Of a DNA stretch of 64,000 nt, positions 1 through 12,933 are shown piece after piece. The DNA is from Lethocerus indicus (lineage: Eukaryota; Arthropoda; Insecta; Hemiptera; Belostomatidae). The stretch spans positions 7,388,585-7,452,584 of the forward strand of contig JACDQD010000002.1 in NCBI GenBank assembly GCA_019843655.1, written 5' to 3'. The position numbers and the translations under genes are program-made. The notes under the pieces were generated by a model. The model saw only the letters and a program-made list of their open reading frames with translations, was not told the DNA's origin and did not search any database. Numbering within the stretch: position 1 is the first letter of the stretch; each line of letters starts with the position of its first letter.

Positions 1-2480
1 TAACTGGTTGTAGAAGCTACTAAATACTCTATTAAATGGTATCGGGCATATGCCAAGCGATCGTAGCAATCCGTAAATTAGGGCTGTTGAGGGGCTAAAG
101 TACGCATTCGGTAGAAGAGGCGCAGCAATAGGCGGCTGGGTTGGCTGTATTTATTTAAATCGTAGCATTTCTATTTGGGTGCCGGGAGGCCGTTCGAGCT
201 GAAAGGGTGCCAGTCTCAAGCCCGCCCGTTTTGCAATCCTCTCCCAGTTTAATTCCGGTCCACTCTGGAAGGTCACCCCTTATTAGATCCACTAACCAAC
301 TAACACCTCCGGTACAGCCTAACCCCGTTATTCGTTAATAAACGCGTTAGCGATTCAGTTATGAAATCGAAGGGACTAATTTACGCGTCAAAATGAAAAC
401 AGTTCAAATTTAAAAATGTGTTTTACAGTCAGAATGCGTGATGCGCTTTAAATCTCCTACACGTCTTTGATAGTTTCATTTAATCATCTTCACCCCTTTT
501 CCAATCGATGCCTATGAAATTCATTACTATTGATCTAGTTAATTTTACGGTAAATTTGCAACAGTTACAATAGTTACAGTAGATTTCAGTATGCACCTAA
601 GTTGCATTCTGCCAGTAATATTTTAAAATGAGCTTTAAGATGACAGCTGCTACTATGTAACAGCGCACAGTAGGTACCTGGCTGTACTGAAGGTGCGCAG
701 TTAATTCAAAAATGTTACAAATATTTCTTATATTTTGTGAAAACAAAAAATCAAACTGAGCAAGACCCACGTCAGTTGATCGAATCAACTCTAAATTGAA
801 TATGAATCCGGGTACAGAAAAAAATCTTGTCTTACCGAGACACTGGAATTTCATGTTGGAGAGCTTGTGGGAAGTGCGGGTTCGGTTTCTTTCGGAAATG
901 AATAAAGGGCCGTGGGTCGGGGGTCGGGGGAAGGTTAGTGAGATAAACGACCCGTTGTATTAAAATTGTTGTTGCAGTGGCGGTGGGGGCGGGAAAGCTG
1001 GAAAATGTTTCCAATTCACTTTGGGCGCGTTATGACTGAGTCCGGCGACGTAAACGTCGGGGTGGGGGACATGACATGAAATACGGGCGGGCGCTCGCTT
1101 ATTTCCATCCCCTCCGGGGGGAACCAAGGAGCTCCGGCTTTAATTTTTGATGAGAATAAACGCTTTTTTTTTTCTTCCTTTCCTCGGCCGGGCAGTGTGG
1201 GCTAGGCCCTACCCCACTATTCCGCCGGCAAACACTCTGCCGGGGTAAACTCCGAGTTCAAACATTTTTATACTTCCTCCGTCGTCCTCTACCTTCGGAA
1301 AATATAACAAATTCCACGATCTACCCCAACCTGCTTGTCTTAATACGAGGGTGATGCTTCCGAGTATAGTAAGATCCTATAAGAACTGAGTATCATTCAT
1401 GAACCGTTAATAAAATACGAGCCTAATAAGTTGTAACCTTTATCAGCCAGCGTCATTTGTAGTTATTGAATTATCGGAAGCTATATATATCAGATCCTGT
1501 TTTGCTACTGCAATGTATTTTATTCAGTGTCGACGATTCCCTGACTTTCCTAAATAGCCCCTGGACCAATTCGCGGAGTCTGCTCCTCCCAACTTGTTAT
1601 GGAGGGAAAACTTTCGGACAACTAATTATATTATTAATTAATAAATAGAAGGGCGGGAATTTCCGCCCGTTTTAACCCATTGTGGGTCGGAGAATGTCGC
1701 CTGCAGTCGCCCAGACTTCCGCCCTTCACCGATTCTGGTCGTCATAACTTTAATGATTCGATTCGTCCGATATTATATGTTGGGTATATATAATCTTTAT
1801 TGCCGGAGAGTTTTGCCTTCAAGGTTCCGATGCCTCGAAATCCATATCAGCTGGTTTTATACATTCAATTCATCTCTAGAACTTTTTATTTAGGGTATCT
1901 CTGTTTTTAAATTAGAATTTAATCCTGCAGATCTGATCTCTAGATAGGTCTCTGGGCCCCTAGCTATTGTGTTCGTATATTAGCATACGATTGAGAATCA
2001 GATATTTTTGAATTGGCGAGTGTGCATCTCGATAATAGCGAACGCCCTCCTCCGGCGCGGCTAATATTTTTCTTGCCTACAGCCTGCGTTACGGACCGTA
2101 AACTGACACGATTATCGGAACGACTGAGCGTAAACGTTCGTGCCGATAGAGGAATCAATTTCGGGCAACGGGGGTCGTGGCGATGCAGCACGTGTCGCCG
2201 GGCCCCTACCGCCGGTAGGACGCAGTCCCAGTGCCGGGCCCGACAACACCGTATCAGATTAGCGTAGGGGCTGCCCAGCGTTGTGTTTGCTCAGCGGCTT
2301 ACTTGCCATGTTAACTCGTGTCTGGGCCCTGTTCCCATGCCACTTTCGTTTCGGATTTACCAAATGGGGAGCAATTCGATCGGGCCAACTGTTATCGCCT
2401 CCCCAATTAACCCAGAGCCGACCAAAAAGTCGACGCTTGTTTCACCGGCATTTTTCGAACGTTAGAAGATTTATTGTTCA
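1..2480. other. Non-coding region, GC block at its right end
   Basis: I recognise no gene here. Open frames are short and give no recognisable protein. The stretch contains a four-run G-quadruplex motif (907-930), further G-rich runs to about 1070, a small CG-rich palindrome at 1046-1059 (CGACGT-aa-ACGTCG), and a GC-rich, CpG-rich block at about 2011-2470. That block contains a perfect 15-base palindrome at 2205-2219 (CCTACCG-c-CGGTAGG). The remainder is AT-rich, with TAATTA-type homeodomain-like sites. Such alternation suggests regulatory DNA, but that is inference. Confidence 0.6.
907..930 (+). other. G-quadruplex motif
   Basis: Four runs of at least three G are separated by loops of 4, 2 and 2 bases (GGG-ccgt-GGG-tc-GGGGG-tc-GGGGG), which meets the usual G3+N1-7 rule. 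More G-rich sequence follows at about 975-1070. Whether it folds in the cell is unknown. Confidence 0.55.
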
Positions 2481-5230
2481 ATAACACTGCTTTTGTTATA
2501 CGAAATCGATACCACTGTACTGTAGTATACAATAGTGTATGAATGGGAACTATTTGATTGGAACGTGAAAACGTTCTTGAACCCGATTGAAATGTCCTAA
2601 TGTCATTTATATTTCGGACATGCGATTAATTTCCCGTTAGTGACAATGTTTCATCTTTTAGCCGACCGTGAAACGTTGTTTCTCGATATTTCCTTTTCCA
2701 CGTTATTGGTTAATGGGCAGTTTCAAAAATATTCGAAACATAGTTACGAAAATGAATAGTTTGTAAAATTAAGCCTTACGCGATCAGTTTAGCTGTGTAA
2801 TATTATGCAGTGTTGTATTTTAAAATGAGTGAAGAAATCCTGAAAATTAGAATAAATTTCTCTTACTCGGCAGGGGTTGATAAACTACGGTCTGTTACTC
2901 CTAAACATATTATGAGTGATATCACAAAACCACTTATATTCTAATTCATTCTATTTATATTATGGTTTCCAATCTTATGTATTTTTCTATAGAATTTTGT
3001 AGTGAAATTTTTCCTTCATCCCAAATTTATAAAAGTATTTGATCCGAGTTGTTCCCCATGGAATGTTAGCCGAACGTTGTAGAGCTGTGTGCCAGAAGAG
3101 ACTGGCCCTACAGGCCAACCTTTTCTATCCCCTCTGAACATATAACGTCCTGGGAAAGGAATATGAACCCCCATCCTGCCCCTATAGTTATATGATGCCT
3201 TCATCTTTTTTTTTTGTACTTTCCTCAAGAACTACCGCAGCATGATTCAGGACAAAGCCTTTTAGACTATTAAAAATTGGCACAATTAAGGTTAATATTT
3301 CCTGACATTTCCTAAAGTTTAAAAGTTTAATTTTACAGACGTCGTACTGAATTTTTTCACTAAACGTTTTTATATTTTAAATGTTACGTTAATTCAAGAG
3401 TTCGTTACTTTTTTTTTATGAATTTTTAACATAAATAATCCTTTTTCGTGGTTCATCTCTTCGAAACTGAACCCGTATTTCGGGAGATTTTTGATTTTTT
3501 TCTCAGTTAGCCGTGAAGAAAGTTGTCGCGATAGAGTTAACAATGTTTTTGGAACGTGGCTCATAAATCTGTTCGGTGGTTGGAGCGACCGCTCCGATGG
3601 AACACTTTATAAATATTGCATGCCCTAAAATCAGTTGAGTTGGCGAGCCTCTCGGCTAACTAACTCCATTGTTGACTGAATAACTGATGACTGATTGTCT
3701 CCGCTCCCGCGTTCCCCCAATTCGAATTTTTAGCCCGCCCCTCCGAGAGTCCCGAAATTCTATTTTCTACTGCAATAACAGAAACTGACATGTTCCTGTA
3801 GCAGCCGGAAATATTCGGGATTTATATCACTCACACCTTGTACCGTCAACGTCGCCATCAACACCATCAAAGTTTCATTATCGGGTTTAATTTAATGTTT
3901 CATTATTTTATATGTAATATGACACAATTAATTTGCGATAATTAATTCATACGTTTTTGTTTTAGGTTAGTCTACAAACTGTCGTTGACGTCTAACTACA
4001 TAAAGCAAAAGGGTGAGTCCTATTACGCGAAAAAACTATTAGGATTAACACTCTACCTGTGTTCTTGTGATCTCGGAATATTTCAATCCAGTTTGTTCCG
4101 CTTAAATTAATGTACTTTTACGGTCATAAATAACACAGATGTCAATTGAGCCAAGGGATAAAAACCCGTCGTAATATTTGCTCGGTGATGATTACTCGTT
4201 AGTTTTTTGTACGATTATAAATTTTTTTCACTTGTAGTAGAAGCGGGGTCGACTGTTCCACTGTCACTTTGACGGCGGGTCGATTTTAATCACAAAAAAC
4301 TTTCGGTATTCCTTCTCAGAAGCAGTTAACAAGAAGTCGAGCCTCGGTTTTTCCTCGATTTAATATTAAATCTCTTCCCCATTAAATTTCCTCTTCGCCG
4401 TCCTCTTCTTGGCCCGCTCGTCAGTCCGTTAAATGAAACTTCAATTTTTGCCTCTCTCCGCCCTTCTCGCTTCTCTCCCCACACTTCCGGTGAAAAGTCA
4501 AAGTTTGGTGCGCGCCTAACCGTAGTTACGGGCAAAGTGAATCAGTAAAATGAGGACTTAACGCAAGTTTGGCCTACCTGGCGGCGTGTATGTGAAGTTG
4601 TACGGGCGGGGCCAGGAGCGTGTTCCCGCCCCGGCAGCCACCGACCAGACTCGCCTTTGCCTCCAAGTTTTCTCATGAATAAGCTAAATAAGCCCCCCGC
4701 TCGCTCTGCCCTCACTTGCTAGACCCGGACGGTCTGCAGACTACTTTCATTACTTTTTCTAGGCGTTCTCCGCTCCAACTCCCGTTAACCGTAGTTAATT
4801 TCCTGCGCTCCCAACCGGATTTTTCCCGAATCCCGGTTTTTATTTTAATCACGCTCATTTTTCTCCTTTACCTCTTGCGGAGAATGAGTCGGGAACAATA
4901 AAAACGACTCATATCGCGCACTCTGGTTCTAACACATTTATTTTCCGTGCTGAAGATTTTGATTCGTTAGCCGGCCGCCGCCGGAGTATTGTGCCCAGAG
5001 TCGAAGTTCCTATAGGATCAATGAAAACCGAAACTCTGAATGAAATGTTCCGCCGAGCGCTCCGGTTCCGGGGTTGGGTTTTCAAAGAGACGCGGGCTAA
5101 CGAGGGGTAAGGGCCGGCCGGTGGTGTAGGGAGGAGGGCCGGTGGCCCGCTCTCGAGTGGCCCCGCCCCGCCCGACCAGGAAACAAACGCCCCCGGCTCC
5201 ACCCGCCTACTTAACAGGGCACAATAGAAT
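2481..5230. other. Non-coding region with two GC-rich islands
   Basis: No gene is recognised. The left part (2481-4340) is AT-rich, with short T and A runs. Two GC-rich, CpG-rich islands follow. The first (about 4340-4720) is pyrimidine-rich on this strand and ends in a CGGGCGGGG cluster near 4605. The second (about 4960-5220) includes CCGGCCG and GCCGCCGCC clusters. They could be promoters or enhancers of a gene outside the window; I see no start of transcription that I can defend. Confidence 0.5.
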
Positions 5231-8200
5231 GAAAATAAAATCTTCGGCCCTTGCCCTTTTCCTCGTAATAAGCCGCCTTTGTGAGCCGGTCCTCATATTG
5301 CCGACAATATCGGCAAAACCGACTACCGTCTAGCGGTCGAGGTTATTTTAACATTTATCGCGCGTATTTTCCATTTTGCGGTGGTCCGAATTTAATTGCG
5401 GGTTATTTTTTACATTCTATTAACATCGTTTTTATTAATTTCGATTTAGCCACCTCGAATTTTCCTCAACATGTTTTCCTAAAATTGTGGGCCGATACGG
5501 TGATTTTCATCACTCTGCGAAATTTCTCGTTGATTTAACCTTTCATTTTTTGGATAGAATTACCATTTCTTATAAGTGATGGTCGCTCATGTATTATTTA
5601 GTTATTCCGAGACAATTTTTATTTCCGGAGAACTCAAAGTGTCTGAGTTCCCCAACGTTGCAGTATTTCAAGTTATTCAATTTTTCAATTTTGTCTACAT
5701 CAGATTAGTTCTCTATTTGTATTCAATTTCCTAGATCCATATAGAAGGTTATCTCCAATAGATTTGATTTGGATGGAGCCGAAATCTGACTTCTTGTTGG
5801 AACTCCTTATAAAATGGGAAGGCAAAATGGTTGTCAACGCCATCTGATAATGATAGTCCAGTTGGCTTTTGATTAATGCCGGATTACTAACGACCTTAAT
5901 TTAAAGCCCCATCCCCACCCCCCAAGGCGGTTTGCACTCTCTTTATCTCCAGCTGGCCTCTCTTTCTCATTGCATTCCCCCAACAGCCCTCCTTCTCCTC
6001 TCCCATTTACAATGGACCTCTTCCGGTCCTTACGAAGATTGGTCTTCTCTGGCGGCCTACACAAATTAGCCCAGGAAGAAATACGTCCGTTCACTGCGTA
6101 ACCGGAACCTGTTTGATCCTTTTCGACTGTAATAAAGCACTCTAAAAGAACATTTATCCTTTGTTGTTATATTATTTGGATCCTTGCTATATATAAACAC
6201 TTACAATACTTTTCTCACAGTTAGCAAAGATTTATTATTTCTAAAATTTTATATCGTACTTATTGGAAATTCGTACCTTTTTGAGCTGATGCGTACTGTT
6301 AGGTGCCGATTAATTATTAATTATTTTTTTAAGTTCATGATAAGAGTCCGACTTCAAAATAGGCATTCGCGACGGAGTGAACATGACACCACTGGATAAA
6401 TTTGTGAGGTGCCTGCGTTTTCCCGTCACAATACATTTAGAGGTTACATTTCCTAAACACCCCGCAGGCTTTCCTTCTTCTTATTTTCCAGGTCTTCTTT
6501 AAACGACTTTTGTGGCTCACCAACTAAGTTTATTACTTCAATCTCAATTAAATTGTCTCTGAACTAGCAACAAATGTTTTCTGTAACTTTTTGGTAGAAA
6601 ACTATAAAATTAGGTGCAAACTTATATTTTCGAACACGATTCCAATGTCGGAGAAATATCGTTGGCCTGGAGTCTCCCGGAGGAGATTAGTCCAATTCAT
6701 TAGACCGCAAGAGAAGAATTGAGAAATTGCCGAGGAAGAAAATATAGATCAAAATAGAGGTGTCGGTCGAAGAAAAAAGAACCGGGAATTTCTTTTGACC
6801 ATTACCAGGACGTTGTCCGCCTAAGGCGGAGAAGGATCGATAGACCGATGAAGAAACCGAAGGAAGACGCTGTAAATTAGGGCGAACGAAATCCGACATT
6901 AATCAGAGCGAGGAGCGTGCGATATCAATTGCAAGATCACTCCGTTAGAAGGTAATGCTTATCAGCATGGCGTAATAGCAGACAAATTCCCCAACCCAAC
7001 AAAATCACACGATTACATCATCGATACCTCTGAAAGGTTTTCTTAATTCATTAGTACGTTATCACTCGTTCCATTTCTGCCAAAGAAATAAAGAATACTA
7101 AATACAATGAGGTCTCTGGTACTATTATCCACACAGAAATAAGACAAAAACCATCTCTAAATATTTAAAACATATTCTTAAATTCGCAGTATAATATAAT
7201 CGCTTGAAATTAATTCCATCCGTTCCGAACGACAGAAGATAGTTTCAGTCTCTATACATCGATAAATTATCCAGTCTCGGATACCTATTGTAACGTCAAT
7301 TAGTAACTCAAAATTATAGAAATGATGAACTATTCATAATCGTTTGACCTCCGTTCACTCGTTCCATTCACTAATTCCATCGACGATTGTCAAAGAGGAA
7401 AGTTAAATTATTCATGAGCGACAAATTGTTTCAATCTGTTGATAGCGCGGTGTTGCATTCCGCCTAAACGAACGTCCACGGGCTGAAAGTTAGCGGAATT
7501 TTCAATTCACAAAAATCGCCGTTCAATTGACTCGACCGTTTAATAATTACTAAAATTATTTTCGAAAGCCGTCTGAATAGGCGGCTGTTAGCGTTTTCCT
7601 TTCTGCCATTCATCGAAAGAACTTTGGACTTGCTCTTATTATTTATTCAGTCTACTGGAATATACTGTTGAAATACACTGTCCAAATTTCAGATGGCAAA
7701 GTTATATTATATATTTCGTCGTTCGTGCCATTGTTTGCCTTGCCTCGTTCATTGGGTTAGGTTTCGGCCTCACGCCATCATCAGTAGAATAATTAAAACG
7801 ATTCTGGAGTTACCATTTGAATTGTAATTGTTTATTTCTTTAGAAAAACAATTTAATAAAAAGAATCGAGAAATTTCGGGTTTAATTTTCATTGTTTGCG
7901 GACGAGGTGAAATATTGTTCTGGATTTGTATATCGATTGGGAATTTATGAAACGTCGGCCCCGCGCCGTTGTATTGACCTTATCAGCGGATTCAGGTAGG
8001 GAGGGTTCTAGATTGGTTACTGAATGGAATTGGAGAGAGAAAGCTGGGGGACAATGGAAACAATGAGAAAGCGTCTGGGCCGGGCTTCCTCTAGAATGGA
8101 TTCAATTCGGTTTAATGCTTGCAAATGCAATCACAACTCACAAATCACTTGGATTAAACCTGGGCCTCCCCGTTCTGAAACAGTGGCCAAGAATTTTCAA

Positions 8201-9700
8201 CAGGTTTTGGCCATCCAGTACCATTTTCTTTTGCCTATCTCTTGAATACGTAATTAGATCGCTTGTAATTATTATCACACTCTTTCCGAACTACAGTTAT
8301 AATATATTTACATCCGATCAGATCATGCTTGAATTTTTTCTTATCGTCTTTACAAATAACTTTATCCTCGTGTGTTCGCATTTAGCAAAATTTGAACATG
8401 AAGTGTTCAATTAAGCAATAATACAATAAAAATGAATTTTAATTCTTCTTCTTTGTTCTTGTCTTCCTTAGAATTGAAACATTTTCCCGTCGAGGAGTAA
8501 TTTTACTATTTACCTACGAATTCGAGTCGCCTCCATTTTTAATTTTATTTAACTCAATAGAGAAAATGTAATTTCGTCTTCTCTAGTTCTGTAATCTATG
8601 TTTACTCGGTGTAGGAATCGACGACCTTAATTGTTTAAAGGGAAAGGAAATCACCGTGAAATCTTCACTGGAGTTGAAGGGGAGCCCTTGGGCCTCTTTT
8701 TACAAAATATTCTTTTCTAGTAAAATAAAAAAAATAGATATAAAAAATGAGAAGGAAGCGGAGGTGAAGGAGGAGGAAGAAAACTCTGTGTAGATCCCGA
8801 CTGACCGATTATTTCCAGAGAGCGACACATCAAAAGCTGAGGGAGAAGGCCAAAGCCGGGATCCTTTATATTAATGCGCTCAATCTCGGGAGGCGAGCGA
8901 GATAAACAGCAGCAAAGGGGGGGCCCACTTCTTCTTTTTCTTCTTCCTAGCCCGGCCTTCTCAGCCCAGTTTATGTAATTTCCTTTTGAGTAATTAACAT
9001 CGGATTAACGGCGCAGAGGGGGCACAAGGAGAAAGGTTCAAGGTAGGCGGCAGAAGGGGAAAGGAATTTGCCTTCAAAATATTATAGCTTTCTGAGAAGG
9101 TAAGCTTTAAAGCTCGTTATACAAAAATGATGCTTTTTACTTAATGACGGGTGCACTACCTATCATTTTTGTTCTTGGTGTTGAGCATACAAGATCTTGT
9201 ATTATATAACCACAGTTATACATGACAATGTAATAGGTATGTTGTTCAAAAGGAAACGTTATAATTCTTATTTAAGGAATGTGCCTTATGATATATCGTT
9301 TACGTAAGACAATCGGAAACCAATTTGCTTGTTGTTCTTTCATTTGCTTCCGATTCCAGTGGCTTCAATCAGCTGTAAATATCTGATTATACTACATTTT
9401 CTTCTGAGTTTATTTTGTCTCCGATTCTTAAATTAACAGTTTATTCAATCGGGTCTTACCTGAATACTTATAATTTCTTTTGCTAGCTTTCTTTGGTCTC
9501 ACTAAAAGTTATAGGGAACGTGTAATATGTATTGTATCGCTGTTTAATATTAGCGTTATGTACTGTACAGTGATTTAGAGAACTACCTATTGTATTACCT
9601 AGCGTTATTTCACAGTTTTTACTACCAGTTTTATGTTTAAGGCGTAAACTGTTATTTCAATGTTACGACCTCTACCACTTATAATTTTATCGTATGTAAT
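5231..9700. other. Non-coding region, mostly AT-rich
   Basis: No gene is recognised. A pyrimidine-rich stretch lies at about 5905-6010. A purine-rich stretch with GAAGG/GAGGA runs at about 8740-8850 is followed by a TTCTTC stretch near 8930. A diverged copy of the window's dispersed repeat family lies at about 7720-7790 and is listed separately. The rest is AT-rich DNA without visible repeats. Confidence 0.5.
7720..7790 (+). repeat. Diverged copy of the GGTTTCGG-core dispersed repeat
   Basis: GGTTTCGG at 7760-7767 is followed by exactly six bases and then GCCATCATCAGTAG at 7774-7787. This matches the core of the better-preserved copies at 24.86, 37.69 and 55.61 kb. The 40 bases upstream resemble the left arm of the 37.6-kb copy only loosely (TTCGTG..., GGGTTAGG just before the core). 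I see no right arm or tail, so this is a fragment. Confidence 0.5.
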
Positions 9701-9709
9701 GGACGTAGG

Positions 9710-9914
9710 AAAAAAAATAAAAGAGAGAGAGTGAGTGGGAGAGAAAGTGTGAGATTGAAGCTGGAGAGACAGATAATGATGGAGAGGTCAAATGGTGGCC
9801 CCCGGCGTTCGGCTCCCCAGGGAGCTACCAATAAATGAAACGCACACATCTACACCCTACACCAGAATACACGCGCACACGCACACATACACACACGCAC
9901 ACACACACATACAT
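9710..9914 (+). repeat. GA-rich then CA-rich low-complexity DNA around a GC-rich hairpin
   Basis: A GA-rich stretch (about 9718-9790) is followed by a GC-rich block at 9793-9829 that can fold (GCTCCC-ca-GGGAGC at 9812-9825; GGTGGC/GCTACC as outer arms with one G-U pair). A CA-rich microsatellite with interruptions then runs over about 9870-9914. The frame through it encodes only His/Thr repeats and is not a gene. Confidence 0.75.
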
Positions 9915-12830
9915 CTCCAATGTAGTAACCCTCAACACTACCCCAATAGCCACCGGGGTGTAACATGGGACAGGTACGCTAACTTTATCCAGTAAATCCA
10001 AAGTACTTTCACTATTCAGGAAGAATTAGTATTGCATTTTTAAAGTTGAGCTTCTAGTTATGGAAATACACCCTGGTTACCATAAACTACATTCGGTAAA
10101 TAGAATACTTCAGTGCCATTGTTAAGTCAGAGATTATCCTTGGTTCGTACTTTGAAGAAACAATTGTGATTATTGTGTCACAGTACTTGAAAAGGTTCCT
10201 ACTATAAAACGATAATCAATTTTTAAAATTACTTCTCCAGTTAATAGTTTTAAAACTATTTAAATTGTGCGCACGTTAAAGAGTAAGGAATATGACAACG
10301 TGAAGTCCTAATGTATTCTCGTATTATGGTAATCTCCCATTTAAGTTGTAATTTTGATAAGTCGATCTCTTTATTTTCTATTTGTTTTTTCGATCGTCCA
10401 GTCATTGTAATAGCGTTATTATAAATCCTGAATAGGATTTTTTTATGTAAATTAAAATGATCTATTATTCTTAAAGTAAATTTACATTTCCTGAAACGTT
10501 TTTTTGCCTGCGGTAATACCAGGAAGGAGAACGACTTCATTTCAGGAAAGAACACTTCAAAAGTAATTATTTGTGATATTTTATCGCGGAACATGTGCGT
10601 TGGTCCTTGGATTTTAATAACCGTCTGAAACAAAAACGCGAGCAAAGTACGGAGACAAAGCCAGAGGCTAAATGAGATAAATTAATATAAATGTAGAAAC
10701 AAACCCGACTTGACTGGTAGCGGTTTGAAACTCAGAGTAATTAAAAGAAATGCGATGTAATTTTAATTTCTTTCTCTTTCAACTCCCCTGGGGGGCATGG
10801 CTAACAACCCCACTCGGAAACCAACTGTTTGGTAACTCATTTAATGTCTTACCAAGGGATTGTACTTACCAAAATTATTGGTTGACCGTCATTTTTTGTT
10901 GTTTACTGTAAAATAAGATTTCTTCCACTTCACGTACGTTCATTTTTGACCGAATTATTTCATTATAATTTTAAGTAAACTTAAATTTATAATTCGTATA
11001 TTTTTATAAATAAATATGCGTCATAAACAATTCGTATTCATTGCCTTATTATCAATTAGACGTAAATACGAATAGCCTGAATGTATTACAGAAGCTGGAC
11101 GATGGAGGTAAGGTTACTAGACTGAAATGTATTTAATATAATTTTTCGAAGGCGAAGGAAGTAATTTTACTTTTATAATTCGATTCGATTATTAATTGAG
11201 CCCATGAAGAAACTTGCTATTCATTCCTTGTAGTTTCCCAGCCATCGTCGTACAGCCTCTAGATACAAATTAGAGCCATATTCTTTAATAATTTATTGCG
11301 AAACCTACATTTGCTTCAGGCAATGCTGGATGGCGATCAACTATTTTTATCAACTTTACAAATACAATAAATTTGTATTTGCTGCCTTTTAGCAATCCAT
11401 CGTCCCCATGTTTATCCCTTACCATTCCCTTTCGGTCGCTGTATATTTCTCTCTCTTCCGTTGTTATTTACAGGCTTTAGAAACGGGCGAGCTCTTTGAA
11501 AGCGTTCGGTCGGTCAGGGCCCATCAGCGTGATTGCGTGCGTGCATCTTTCTCCCTCCCTCCCTCCCTCCCTCTTTCGCCTTACACGCACACACACGCAC
11601 GCATCGGCGATCACCCGATTGGCTAACTATTCGCTTACACGCTTATTCGGCCGTACGCTATCCTGTATGGTCCTCTCTCCTGTTGCTCATCCTGGCTGGA
11701 CCCCTATCCGAATCCGTTACTCCCCACTGTCCTTTGATCACTCGATTCTCTTTACCGGAACGGGCGGAGGTTAAATGTGTCTGGTAATTATGACAAGCGT
11801 TGTTGGAGTTGGTCCCTGCGGTCTATCGAATAGGACGGCGTACAGCCCAACCCGCCTGCTCTCCCCCAACCCAAAACTGACCGATGAATATTACTCCATT
11901 TCTCGTTGGGTTGCGGTCAACCTCATTCTCTCTGCTGGCGATTAAAATTTTATCGATGTATCGCCCAGTGTTATTTCGCCCCTATTATAACATTTTGCCT
12001 TTCATCGATGTATCAATTTGCTAACGGCCACGCCTGCCGAGTTCGGTAAATCACTGCACCGTGAATATTTAATGACTGAACTGCGTATGAATTCGGTATT
12101 TGGAAATGGCGCGACGTGTTAAAATGACCATTATATATTGCTTTCGGATTCGAATCTTCCTTTTCAGCTTTTCATTTCAATCCCAAGATTTGAGATCCCA
12201 AGCGCTGAAGACGGCAGAAATGGAAATTGCACACCTTATAAATTGTAAAGACGAAACGTGCGAGTGAATTGAATCGCTGGAATGTATATATGTTTTTGGC
12301 TTAGTTAACCATATTCACAAATTCGGATTCGCGTTTAAAATTCATCTGTCGATTTCCGATTGGTTGCAGCCGATGGGCCAGATCTCTTTGAAGTAATCTC
12401 GCGCTCCACATATTAATGCCTTGGAATGGTCTGAAGATCGGTTTAGTGTGCGGGCTTGCCGGCTCTCTTTTTCAGTGATTATCCGGTCCGGTCCGGGGCT
12501 AATTACTCGGGGCGTCTCTACAGCCGGGCGGAGCATACAAATGCGGCCCACCTGCGGTCCTTTTGATGAGCCTTCAGTTTTATTTCCTCCGCAAAATCCT
12601 CGCCGGCGATGGGCGCGAGCACTGCGGTCACAGATCTGGCGGTACCACCATCAAATAGATCCCAATCTCCAATTACCGTTCAATACATTACCTGCCTTTA
12701 ATTCCGTTTAGCTGTGCCCTATGACGATAGGGTAGGGTTCCCACCAAATTCGGACTGTATCAAGCTGTAACATTGGCTAGTTGTACAAATGTTCATTTCT
12801 CGCTCTTAATTTAAATTCGCGTCTATAATA
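9915..12830. other. Non-coding region, AT-rich with a mixed GC end
   Basis: No gene is recognised. The 129-codon open frame on the minus strand at 10256-10645 lies in AT-rich DNA, resembles no family I know and is best read as chance. A CCCT/CA low-complexity tract at 11551-11603 is listed separately. From about 12360 to 12660 the sequence becomes GC-richer, with a short CCGGT repetition near 12483. Confidence 0.5.
11551..11603 (+). repeat. CCCT microsatellite followed by CA repeat
   Basis: About five CCCT units (11551-11573) are followed after ten bases by a short CA repeat (about 11583-11603). Both are simple sequence. The overlapping Leu/Pro/Ser-rich open frames on the plus strand arise from this tract and are not supported as genes. 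Confidence 0.8.
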
Positions 12831-12837
12831 TTGTTAA

Positions 12838-12933
12838 CCGTTGCGGGTGAGTTCTAATAAGTTCTGTGAAATATTCGAGTCACCGTTGCTTAGCATCTGA
12901 TGTCGATTAAAAATTAGAACCCACTTATAACGG
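12838..12933. repeat. 96-bp imperfect inverted repeat (possible miniature element)
   Basis: The left arm (12838-12858) and right arm (12913-12933) are reverse complements over CCGTT, a GTG-containing middle with mismatches, and GTTCTAAT, giving about 16 of 21 paired positions. The arms enclose 54 bases. The size and layout fit a small foldback or MITE-like remnant. I could not identify a target-site duplication or a second copy in the window. Confidence 0.4.

Noticed and set aside
10256..10645. 129-codon open frame on the minus strand
   Set aside because: The Lys/Ile/Phe-rich composition follows from AT-rich DNA; no motif, homologue or splice context is visible.
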